A DNA stretch of 64,000 nt from Cercis canadensis (Eukaryota > Streptophyta > Magnoliopsida > Fabales > Fabaceae), in NCBI GenBank assembly GCA_003255065.1, contig QAOA01008179.1, positions 139,736 through 203,735 on the forward strand. The letters run 5' to 3'. A model generated the notes under the pieces. The model saw nothing but the letters and a program-made list of their open reading frames with translations, searched no databases and was not told the origin of the DNA. Below are positions 11,046 through 21,270 of this stretch, piece by piece. A program made the translations under genes and the position numbers. How positions within the stretch are numbered: position 1 is the first letter of the stretch; each line of letters begins with the position of its first letter.

Positions 11046-12711
11046 AGTACTTACTACTTATAGGTGCGCTTGTGAAAGTTCTATTAAGGGTGACGTGTCT
11101 TAGAGTTATAGGTAGCACCTTTAGGGTAGGTATGTGAAGATAGGTCAGAGTAGGTCAGTTGGTCTGGTCCAAGGTGGGCCCTTTTTAGGTCGAGGAATCA
11201 TCAACACCTTTCTCCATTTTCTGGCTGAGGCAGAATTGTCATGAGGTCCCATAGCTCCGTAGCTGTAGCAGAAATTGGAAGTTTCTCATACTTGATTCAA
11301 TACTACCTTTTCTTCTCACCTTGTCTAAACGAAAGGATCACACCTCTAGGGAGAACACGAACCCAAAAGAGAGTATCAAAGAAGGTCAACTCAGATGGAC
11401 ATATCATAGGGTCTTACTATTGTAAGACGTACCGTTAGATTTCTATTTCGTGATTAATTTTTCTAACTTTTCTTCTTAATTGAGGAATTTATTCTGATCC
11501 TTAACGTTAATTAATATCTATGAATTCAGAACCTGTCAAGAGTCAAGACTTACAAGTTATATTTTACTGATTTTAATCTTGTGTATTGATGATGAAATCT
11601 AAAGTTTACACAAGAGGCTTAATTTTTATATATGTTTTTTTTTTTTTTTTTGTAACAAGCACTTCATGAAACTATTTTAATGACGATCTAGTAATATTAA
11701 ATGGTTTTTGTATGGTAAATTTTAATAAAACATGATAAAAAAAAATGATCAAATTAACTAAATTCACTACTTTAAATCAATCATATATCCATTTTAATTT
11801 TTATGTTCTTATAATTTTAATATAAAAAATGTATTTTGGAATATAAAAATATTTTAAATTGAGATATATAAATAGTTTAGAAATATTAATTTATCAAATT
11901 TGACTTATTATAAATAAAATTGTGAAATTTTAGTCACTTCTGCATTTTATTTTCTATTGTCAATATACTAAATAATAAATCATATTTTATATTTGGAAAA
12001 ATGAAAATTTTTGTGATTCTTCTTGCGTTGTTTCCAAAAAGCTGTACAATATATATATATATATATTGAGAGAAAGAGAGAGAGAGATTCTCATAGAACG
12101 ACAAGCCACACGCACATTAATCGATTCATAAGGACTCACACATTCTCACTCATATCCGTAAGTATATTGAGATTTTGCAAAGCATACATAGAGACATTGA
12201 CGAGTTAAGGATTGGAACACATAAACAACTAATACCAATTAATGTCACTCAAGGCCTGTCTTTATTTTATTTAGGGCTTTCAGGTGTATGGTGCCTTTTT
12301 TCCTTTTTCAGTTACATGATGATACAAAGATTTAAATCCTTGATCTTCTTCAAACTTTTTAAACCTTTCACCACAAAATCACATCTAGTTAAAGTGATCT
12401 TAATTATTTTTCTTGCATCCTTTGAAGCATGTATTCACATATTCTTCAGTTGTAACCAAATCTGTAACATTAAATATAGTATTAAAACTATTACATAAAA
12501 AACAAATAGTATTAAAAATCAGATACTATGATGATAAAATTAATTTCCACTAACTTTAATAACCAATTTCGTAATGGGTGTGTTTGTAGATTATATCATT
12601 TAGACATTTTTTTTTTTTTTTATGTTACTACTCCCTTGTCATACGTTATATTTTTGTCAAAATTTTAAGGGACATTATGGACTATGAAATTCTTTTGGTG
12701 TCTTTTTTCTG
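11046..12711. other. AT-rich spacer with microsatellites
   Basis: Contains a T-run near 11637, an (AT)n tract near 12050 and a (GA)n tract near 12070. The short open frames here have no family resemblance and low-complexity composition. No gene is supported. Confidence 0.5.
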
Positions 12712-13812
12712 GCAATTGTACGGAAATGGTATAGTTTTACAAAATAATTACGAAAATGGGGTAGTTTGGATACTATTTATGTAAAAGGAGTAGTTTTCAA
12801 TATTTTAATAATTTTGGAGTTAAGGTTGAACACGCTTTACAAAGATAAAGCGTTAATAACTTGAACAAGCTTTAGGTAAGTTAAAGAGATAAAGTGTGTT
12901 CTCTATTTCTAGTCAAAGATGTGGGAATTCGTGAAGGGGAACACACTTTAGAGGTAAAACTTGTTTCTTTGGAACACACTTCATCTCTAAAGCATATCCC
13001 TACTCCACCCCACCAACAGCGTTTTCCAACGATTAACGCTTCATATATAGAAAAGCTTGAAAGAACATTGGTAAAACATGAATGGCTCTATACCCAAACC
13101 CTAAACATCACACCCCAAACCCCAAACTCAAAACCCAAACCCAAAACCCTATACCCAAATCTCAAACCCAAAACTCTATACCTAAACCCCAAACCCTATA
13201 CCAAAAACTCAAACCCCAAACCCTATACCAATACCCAAAACCTTATACCCAAAATCAAACCTCAAATTCTAAATCCAAAACATTATACCCAAACCCAAAG
13301 CCCTACACCTAAACTCATTCAAGGTTTAGGGTTTGGGTATACAATTTTGGGTTTGGGGTATTGGTATAGGGTTTCAAGTTAAGGGTTTGAGATTTGAGTT
13401 TTTGGTGTGGCGTTTAGGTAAAGGGTTTTAGGTTTGGGGTTTGGGTATAGGGTTTGGAGTTTGAGTATAGAGTCATTTATGCTTTACTAGTGTTCCTTCA
13501 CGTTTTTCGATATACGAAGCTTAATCATTGAAAAACACTTTTGGTGGGGTGGAATAGGGACACATTTTAGAGATAAAGCGTGTTCCCCTCTACAAATTCT
13601 CACATCTTTGACCAGAAATAGAGAACATGCTTTATCTCTTTAACTTCCCTAAAGTGTGTTCAAGTTATTAACGCTTTATCTCAGTAAAATGTGTTTAACC
13701 CTGACTCCAAAATTATTAAAATATTAAAAACTACTCCTTTTATGTAAATACTATTCAAACTACCCCATTTTCGTAATTATTTTGTAAAACTGCACCATTT
13801 CCGTACAATTGC
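12712..13812. mobile_element. Large inverted-repeat element with telomere-like core, ~1.1 kb
   Basis: The ends GCAATTGTACGGAAATGG and CCATTTCCGTACAATTGC are inverse copies. The inverted similarity continues inward for roughly 350 bp per arm through AAAGCGTTAATAACTTGAAC-type and GGGGAACACAC-type words. The core (about 13085-13470) is a degenerate CCCTAAA-like tract (accccaaaccctata...) that flips to the TTTAGGG-like strand near 13320, so it is itself palindromic. No transposase and no clear target duplication were found, so the superfamily is unknown. Confidence 0.75.
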
Positions 13813-14241
13813 ATTGTGCAAGTAGAAGTTCCTAATTGGGTATGTTTCTAACTTTTTTTCGTAAGGTCCATATAAAACTTTAAAATTTTCCCTATATGAT
13901 ACTCTAATAAAAAATATAAAGAATACTCATCTAATTTCTTATTCTGTTTGATACTTAGCTTTCATCATTTTGATCTTTATAGTTCTCCATTAATTACACT
14001 TGTGTGCTTATCAGTACAATTTGATTTCAACTTTCGTATCTAGTACACATAGTTTAATTAACAATGTTATTACATAATTAAGCAAATGAAATATGGTAAA
14101 ACCAACATATATATATAACATGTAAGAAATGAAAAATATTGGATACATTATACTATATTAGCTGTTAAAAGAATTTAATATAGTCCAATCTTTATAAATT
14201 AAATTTTGCTGAGAAATTTTTTTGTTATGGATCTATATATT
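13813..14241. other. AT-rich spacer up to an N
   Basis: No coding or RNA gene is visible. The stretch ends at the N of position 14242. Confidence 0.4.
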
Positions 14242-14242
14242 N

Positions 14243-14466
14243 CCTACAAACCCCTTTCCTAAAATTCTTTCATTGATCTTGCCTAGCTATGTTTAAGCCC
14301 TCATTTTCTCATTCAAGTCCTCTTTTTCTTTTCATTGATTTTGCCTACCAGAGGACTAATTTGTCAGCGAAATAATAATTCAATAACCAATTTGTCATCC
14401 AAAATTTTTGGAGGATGAATTTGTCAATGACTGTATTTTTCAAGGACTAAAAAAGGGTTTTACTCT
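14243..14466. mobile_element. Partial copy of the AGTAAAACCC-type MITE, minus orientation
   Basis: In reverse complement this closely matches the first two thirds of the element at 19089-19420: AGTAAAACCCTTTTTT terminus, GACAAATTCATCCTCCAAAA, then a 'gagggcttaaacatagctag' block. The match stops at the N of 14242, so the other end is lost at, or hidden by, that break. Confidence 0.65.
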
Positions 14467-14625
14467 TTGAATTATTATTTGCAGTAAATTATCTACTTCA
14501 TATCACACATGCACACACAACACAACTGATTCAGGGATCTCCAAAAAGAAGTTAAGGTCCTATATTCACATCTAAAAAATCTAGCTCTATTTATACAATA
14601 CTAAAAACAAAAATCTACTTCATAC

Positions 14626-14886
14626 CTAGTTTTCCCTTATGTTGGCGATTTTCAATACATTTTTTTTCATGCAATCATTATAATTATTTTTTTTCTTGCA
14701 TTGGAAATGACAATAGTAACGTATACGTTGTTCATCGTTTTCAGGGAATTTTCCCCATGGATGTTTAGAGTGATAGTGATAAGTAATTGAAGGGAAAACT
14801 GAAGAGGAAAGGGAAGGATCACAACCTTGCACTATTATGAGCACAATTATTATAAGAACTATAACAGTTAGCCTTCTCTTGTTCAT
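14626..14886 (-). CDS. Candidate small secreted cysteine-containing peptide (86 aa)
   Basis: I do not recognise a family. The 86-residue product starts MNKRRLTVIVLIIIVLIIVQG, a textbook signal peptide with a basic n-region and a long I/V/L core. A short polar mature part follows, with C-x3-C-x8-C (YYCHFQC...NDC) and a lysine-rich stretch; one more Cys (C22) lies at the probable cleavage region. On the minus strand a TATATATA word lies about 70 nt before the ATG (near 14955-14962). The leader between them is A-rich (CAACACACAAAAAT), giving a start context usual for plant genes. It is intronless and isolated, with repeats on both sides. It could be a real secreted peptide or a chance frame; an AT-rich hydrophobic N-terminus can arise by chance. 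Confidence 0.45.
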   Translation of the reverse strand: MNKRRLTVIVLIIIVLIIVQGCDPSLSSSVFPSITYHYHSKHPWGKFPENDEQRIRYYCHFQCKKKNNYNDCMKKNVLKIANIREN

Positions 14887-14952
14887 ATTTTTGTGTGTTG
14901 ATTTCCTCTTCCTCTATGATTTTATTGTTAGAAGTAGAATACAAAATCCAAA

Positions 14953-14962
14953 TATATATGGT
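14953..14962 (-). promoter_or_regulatory. TATA-like box for the small peptide frame
   Basis: On the minus strand CATATATATTTGG precedes the ATG at 14886 by about 70 nt, a normal plant TATA-to-ATG distance with a short leader. It supports, but does not prove, transcription of the 86-codon frame. Confidence 0.35.
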
Positions 14963-14986
14963 CCGCCTCTTTACCACAAACATTTT

Positions 14987-16014
14987 TTTTTTGGGTAATA
15001 TTATCCATTTTTAATTCTCTTAAAAAACTTAACCTCTATTCAAAGAGCTAAGAGCTGTTGTGCAATGGTAACTTTTGGTATGACCCAATGGTTCTGTATG
15101 AATTCAATTCTTTGAAGAGCTATATAATTCATACTTGACCATTGGATTATGCCAAAAGTTACAAAATATACATATATTTAAATAAATGTGTATGCCTCTC
15201 TTTTTTTTCGCTCTATAGATAGAGCTAGATTTTTAGTTAGAGATACCAGGAAATGAAGATTTGAACCCAGAATATTAAATCTTTTGGGATCCCTACATCA
15301 GTTGTATTTACATTCAATTTCTTCAGACAACGTCGTCGATCTTCTTCCTCACAAAACAACTCCAGACTTCTTCATCAGGTTCTCATGTTTTTCCAAATCA
15401 CTTCGCACACCAGCACAAGATATATTTTCTCAAATCAACCCATTTTCCATCTATCCCAACAGAAACTCAAACAAATCAGAAGGGGGATGATAGAATCAGA
15501 TTCATGATCCAAACACTTATCAAAAGTTTTAGTGTTTTTCGTGAACAAAAGTAATAAAGATGAGAAAAACGGGAAAGAAAATTTCGCAATTCTTAAAGAA
15601 AGATAAAGGAAAGAAGAAAGAATTGGGTTGAGAATTTGGTATTTTACTGTGGTGCTGCTTAAGTCAATATGGAGTGGGTGGGGTGGAGCGTTGAGTTGAT
15701 CCAGCAACTTGGAACCCATCTCTCTCTTGAAGGGTTTTCTTTCTCTCTTTCTACCTTCTGGTGCATTTTAGAGAGAGGGAGTCTTTTCTCTTTTTTCAAA
15801 CCTGTTGGGGGTGAAAGGTCCAGCAGCTCATAACCCTAAAAGTAATTTTCATTTCATATTGCTGCAAATTCCTGAACTTCTGATCACTTTTTCTTCAGGT
15901 CAATTTGTTAGAATTCTAATGGTTTCAAATCATAAAATCTTTTAATTCGGTTTTAAGAAAAATAGTTATGCTTTCAATTACATTGACTTAATAATAAGAG
16001 TTACAAATATATAA
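14987..16014. other. Spacer with a possible captured gene 5' end (minus strand)
   Basis: On the minus strand, 15780-15720 is a GA-rich leader running into GAGAGATGGG, and 15719-15435 opens as MGSKLLDQLNAPPHPLHI before becoming low-complexity. It looks like the 5' UTR and first codons of a gene, but no downstream exon was recognised. The remainder is AT-rich and featureless. Confidence 0.3.
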
Positions 16015-16857
16015 ATTTACTTTAAATGGAATTTCAGTTTTGTTAGAAGATCATAATGTGGATGTGAAACATGAATGTGGTTAAATGGTTAAGAATGGAG
16101 TGTAGGTTACTGTAGTATGTGGTTTTCCTACACTAAGGGTGAAGGGTCATGGGATCTACTATAGATATAAACCTAAATTAGTCCAACAAGGTATCAGGCA
16201 TGCTAGTTTATTGCCTGACTGAGAGTAGCAAGCAAATAATAGAAACTTTACTTTGTTTTTTCTTCGATATCTTGTTGATTAGAGGAAAAGATGTCGCTTG
16301 CAAAGATACCCAACCCGATCGGACCAAGAGAAAAAATAAATAAATAAATAAATAAACCAACCCAGATTGACCCGATTGATGTTCAATTTTAATCGGGTTA
16401 GATTTTAAGTAAATTTTAGGTTTTCTTAGTCAGTTNATTTACTTTAAATGGAATTTCAGTTTTGTTAGATGATCAAAATGTGGATGTGAAACATGAATGT
16501 GGTTAAAAGGTTAAGAATGGAGTGTAGGTTACTATAGTATGTGGTCTTCCTACACTAAGGGTGAAGGGTCATGGGATTTACTATAGATATAAACCTAAAT
16601 TAGTCCAACAAGGTATCAGGCATGCTAGTATATTGCCTGACTGAGAGTAGCAAGCAAATAATAGAAACTTTACCTTGTTTTTTCTTCGATATCTTGTTGA
16701 TTAGAGGAAAAGATGTCGCTTGCAAAGATACCCAACCCGATCGGACCAAGAGAAAAAATAAATAAATAAATAAATAAACCAACCCAGATTGACCCGATTG
16801 ATGTTCAATTTTAATCGGGTTAGATTTTAAGTAAATTTTAGGTTTTCTTAGTCAGTT
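16015..16857. repeat. 421-bp near-identical direct duplication around an N
   Basis: Copy 1 is 16015-16435, the N is 16436 and copy 2 is 16437-16857. Both copies are 421 bp and differ at only about ten positions (for example tagaagatcataat versus tagatgatcaaaat). Equal length, abutting only a single N, and allele-like divergence point to two haplotype contig ends placed side by side rather than a biological tandem duplication. Confidence 0.85.
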
Positions 16858-17033
16858 TAGGTCTTAAGAATATTAAACCTCGTATAACCCGGACCGATCA
16901 GTAATTTACACAAACCCAAAGGATATAATGTACACCTCTTGAAGGATTGAAAATTCTAATATCATAAAGCTCAAAAATAAAAATAAAGATGCTCCTAAAA
17001 ATTTGAAGTAACTCACATATGAAAAAAAAAGAA

Positions 17034-17446
17034 GGAAAAAGTTCAAAAAACCCCCCTAAACTATACAATGTGTGTGTTTTACCCCCGAAGCTTTAAAAAC
17101 ATAGGAAAAACCTCTTTAAACTTTTAAAATGTGCATTTTACCTCATGACCCTGACATTCGTCTATTAATGTGCACATGATGTGATTAATCTGGGCCATAG
17201 TACAATTTTATAGGAGTATAAATGAAAATAAATTTATAAATATTAGTCAAAAAGTATTATTCAAAGAGTTTTGGGGTCAAATTATAATATTTACATCTTT
17301 TCTTTTGTCCATGAATGGACAGACATTAGGATCGTGGGGGTAAAGTGCACATTTTGAAAGTTCAAGGAAATTTTTCTTACGTTTTCAAAACTTTGGGAGT
17401 AAACCGCACATAAGACATAGTTTAAAGGGCTTTTGAGACTTTTTCC
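17034..17446. mobile_element. MITE with long terminal inverted repeats, 413 bp
   Basis: Left end GGAAAAAGTTCAAAAAACCC and the reverse complement of the right end GGAAAAAGTCTCAAAAGCCC pair. Similarity continues inward for about 80 bp (CTAAACTAT, TTTTACcCCC, GGAAAAAcc). No transposase is present. The flanks are A-rich, so no target duplication can be read. A related left half seems to lie in a sacsin intron at about 52013-52200. Confidence 0.65.
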
Positions 17447-17724
17447 AAAAAAAAAAAAATAGAAGTTTTCCTCTTTAATCATTTGTGCAGAGGATTTATT
17501 TACATCTTCTATTATATATTTCAAGACCAAAGCATTTTGATGTACATGGTGTGAGCATGAATTCACCAAACTTGTTAGTCAAGATAATTTGTCAAACTCT
17601 CCCTAAGACTTTAAAAACTAATCAACTTTGGGTCTTAATGTACGGAAATTTTTGTCTCTCAATTACATCAAAGTGAATGTATAAGGACTTAATTCGATGA
17701 AAAAATACTATAAAGATCCAAATA

Positions 17725-17979
17725 GATCCAAACTATAGATGCTTGGAATAGATTTAAACATGTTTTACTTATTATTAGTTATAATAAAAGCTGGTAGAAA
17801 CAATGATGAAGAAGAAGAAGAATCTGGATATCATTTAGCTAAGATGCATTTNGATCCAAACTATAGAGGCTTGGAATAGATTTAAACATGTTTTACTTAT
17901 TATTAGTTATAATAAAAGCTGGTAGAAACAATGATGAAGAAGAAGAAGAATCTGGATATCATTTAGCTAAGATGCATTT
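17725..17979. repeat. 127-bp direct duplication around an N
   Basis: Copies at 17725-17851 and 17853-17979 are both 127 bp, differ at about one base (atagatgc/atagaggc) and are separated only by the N at 17852. This is the same assembly-type pattern as at 16436 and 22938. Confidence 0.85.
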
Positions 17980-19079
17980 TTTTCTCAATAATCCTTCATT
18001 TTAATTTTCTCAGCTCAATCCTTAAAAGTTCAATATTGTTTCAATGAAGGATCGATAAATGTTAGCTTGATTTTCAAGCCACTTACTAATATTGCATAAG
18101 TGGCCTAATAGAATGCCCATATGAAATAAAGTGACATGGATCACATTTATAGGTTCAATTGAGAAATTTTGCAACTTGTGGATCAAATTCAAGAAATGTG
18201 TATTTGAAGTTGGCTTGTGTAGGCCTATTTGCAACGGGTTGACTTGTGCTGGGCCACGCCATCCTATTTAAAAACTCTATGAACCCAAAAAGTATTTTCT
18301 GATTTTTTATATAAGGTAAGCCCTATGGTTTCATACTTCGTTTTTTAATTAGTGTTAGAATGATATGGATTTATAATTACCATTAAATATGTGATCCTTA
18401 CCACTTTATTTCATCTAACAACCATATTTAAATTGTGACATAATTTTATCTTGCTAAATAGCATTACTCTTTAGTCAATAGTTAACTTCCGTTAAGAATC
18501 AATAGGATTGAGCATTACAGTTGTATATCTAAATAACAAATTTTTTTTTATTGATTTTGCATGATATTTGTCTATTTTGTCAAAGCTAGTTGAACTTGTT
18601 TTTGTATGTGCATTGCTTACCTTTGTTTTTTTTTTATTTTATTTTAATGGTAAAGTATCCTCGAATTAACTTTTGTGCATCAAGACTAAGCCCCTCCTTG
18701 AGATATCTTAAGGGTACACCTACGAAAAAACTTCTCTTGGATGCTGACCCCAAGATTCAAACATTAGTTAACTTGGATGAACTTATTGTATCTTTATCAC
18801 TAGGCCAAACCCTTGGAAACCAAAATAGCCTTCAAAGTTTCAACCACTACACAGCAATTTTGTTGAAAATGTTTTTAATGGCTGGCTTCAACTGGACAAG
18901 GCTTTTCTTACTTCCAATGCATAGATTTTAGAAAGGCGTATGAAAATGACTAGTTCTAAAATTCACAAGCCTATTATTGTTTATTGACACACAATTTGGC
19001 ACAAGAAGTCATTGGTGTCTAAATTAATCTTTGATTTTAGTATCATTGCAAATATTTCAAAAATTGAGTCACATGATAT
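17980..19079. other. Spacer, no gene recognised
   Basis: AT-rich DNA. The 113-codon open frame at 18590-18931 resembles no family I know: it includes a 'PRINFCASRLSPSLRYLKGT' stretch and has no splice or promoter context. It is not supported as a gene. Confidence 0.4.
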
Positions 19080-19088
19080 ATGTCAAAG

Positions 19089-19420
19089 AGTAAAACCCTT
19101 TTTTGGTTCTTAAAAAATGCAGTTACTGACAAATTCGTCCTCCAAAAATTTTGGTGACAAATTGGTCCTTAAATTATTATTTTGCTGACAAATTAGTCAT
19201 CTGGTAGGCAATATTAGTGAAAAGAAAAGGAGGGCTTGAAATGAGAAAAGGAGGGCTTAAACATAGCTAGACAAGATCAATGAAAGAAATTTAGGAAAGA
19301 AGTCTGCAGGGATCTAGAACTTTTCTCATTAAAGTATTGGAGGACTAATTTGTCACCGAAATTTTTTGGATGACAAATTTGTCAGTGCATTTTCCAAGGA
19401 TTAAAAAAGGGTTTTACTCT
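19089..19420. mobile_element. MITE with AGTAAAACCC termini and ~9-bp target duplication
   Basis: The termini AGTAAAACCCTTTTTT and AAAAAAGGGTTTTACTCT are inverted, with further inverted similarity (GACAAATT, TCCAAAAATTTT) for about 60 bp. ATGTCAAAG at 19080-19088 is repeated at 19421-19429, a 7- to 9-bp target duplication depending on where the AG of the terminus is counted. The length suits a Mutator-like or related group. A partial inverted relative is at 14243-14466. Confidence 0.75.
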
Positions 19421-19429
19421 ATGTCAAAG

Positions 19430-21170
19430 ACACAAATAATCAACAAATTTTGAATTTAATTAAGTTAAAGTTACAAAGTTTAAAAAATTAACTTAAAAAA
19501 ATGGTAAATTTGATCTAGTTAAATTATAAAATTGTTAACTGTTTAGGTGTTTGACTCACACTAGTTACGATGATACCGAAATCAATAGTTAGTTCCACCA
19601 TGCACAACTCGTTGTGGCAAATTGTGTATGAATAATAATAGCATTTTCTATTAGAGAATTGACCTATGAAAATGGGTGATTTTATATTGCCAAAATAAAT
19701 AAGTCAGGACAAATTTATGCACTGTAACTTTGAATGGCTATTTGAAGGCATGAAAGCACTGTTTTTTGTTGTTGTTTTTTTTTTTTTTTTTTTTCCTTNA
19801 AATGATGCTTTCATTGCTTAAATAAAAAGTGTCTCAAACGCCTATTCTGATTGGGGCTTCCAAGCTTGACCAAAAACAAAAAATGCTATCCAAAAAAAAA
19901 AATAGAAAACATTCATAAGAAAAATGTGACATAATAAAATTGAAATAGTTTTAAAACATCTACATTTGGGAGAATATTTGCAAAATTATCTATATAATTA
20001 ATGATGCATTAAATTATTTAGAATATAATAAATTATTAGGTGTGGATGAGGAATTTAAATTATTTACACGAGGGGTTCAAACCTGCCATGTAAAATTATA
20101 TTATTGGTCTACTGAGCTTTTAATTATTATATAGAACACATATTAAGGATTCTCTCTCCTTGTTAATATTTCCTTCACGTATGTCCTTCGGGGACAAGTT
20201 GTAGAAGCCTTGTTATTTTAAATGCAACCTTTATTTTTATTTTTTTTAGAAAAAGAGGAATTTTTTTTAATTCTTTTTAAAATGAAACTTACTTGTTTGT
20301 TTTATCTAGATTATCTATATTTTACTCCAAGTTTTCTCAACCATTAGAAAAATTTTCAATGGATATTTTTCATGGTTGAGAAATTTTTTTGTTTGCTTGT
20401 TTGTTTTGAAATCAAGAATGTTAAAAGATACAAAATCTATATCTATATCATTATAAAAGAAGAATCTCAATGCACCACAAGCTACTACGTGGCAATCTAG
20501 TCATTATTGTAAGCCATTAATATTCACATTAATTACTCCAAATATAATAACCCAACTTAATACAATTATAAAATGCTGTATATTCACATTAATTATTGTA
20601 ACCCAAACGTGGAAATCAAGAATGTTAAAAGATACAAAATTAATTTAATAGACAAAGGTATATGATGTTTTTTTTTTTAATGTGATGATTTTTTTTAAAA
20701 AAAAGTAGTAAATGCTGTATTTACTAGGACATTAAGCTCCATTGTTTTGCTTTCAATTAGCTATAGCTAGATTCATTTAATGCACTTTGAAATATTTCAT
20801 CGATCTATTATGAATATTGTCATTAATGCTAATTGTACAGTATTTTAAATAACGTAAGTAGGCATAAATATCGCATAAAAAAACTGAAAATAGACAATTT
20901 TTTGAAGGGTTTTTTTATTCCAAATATAAAGAGATAAGCATAAATTGATTACCATCATTAGTAAATATAATTTTCTTATTTGATGAAGCATTAATTTTCT
21001 TCAATGAGTCTCATGAGTTACTCCCTTCGTTCCTTAATGAATGCCATTATTAATAAAAGCTCATTTGACCTCATTTAAGCTCCATTATGGTATTAAAAAT
21101 TAATGAATTTATTCCAAATAAATGCACTTTGAAATATTTCATCTAAAACTATATGGAATCAGTGCATGAT
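19430..21170. other. Spacer upstream of the endoglucanase, possible Helitron start
   Basis: An N at 19799 follows a long T-run. At about 20439 the words tctatatctatatcattat and 'cactacgtggca'-like text resemble the 5' end of plant Helitrons as I recall them. The phrase aaatcaagaatgttaaaag occurs twice, about 203 bp apart (near 20410 and 20613). No coding gene is seen before 21271. Confidence 0.35.
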
Positions 21171-21173
21171 TGC

Positions 21174-21187
21174 TTATATATAAATAG
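21174..21187 (+). promoter_or_regulatory. TATA box of the GH9 endoglucanase gene
   Basis: TATATATAAATAGG lies about 85-97 bp upstream of the ATG at 21271. This leaves room for a start site near 21205-21215 and a leader of about 60 nt, a typical plant arrangement. Confidence 0.7.
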
Positions 21188-21270
21188 GCCTGAGCAGTTG
21201 TCCACAGGCACAGAGTTTTCTCTTCAACAAACAAATTGTGTTAGTGCTCTTAGTTTTCCCATCAGCAGCC

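Noticed and set aside
12175-12498. 107-codon hydrophobic open frame
   Set aside because: AT-rich sequence produces Phe/Ile/Leu runs by chance; no leader, TATA or family match was seen.
13082-13382. Pro/Asn/Lys-rich open frames of up to 162 codons
   Set aside because: They arise from the degenerate CCCTAAA/CCCAAAC-type repeat and carry no real protein signal.
21238-21270. Upstream extension of the GH9 frame from position 21238
   Set aside because: The codon there is GTG, not ATG. The ATG at 21271 gives a proper signal peptide and leader length.
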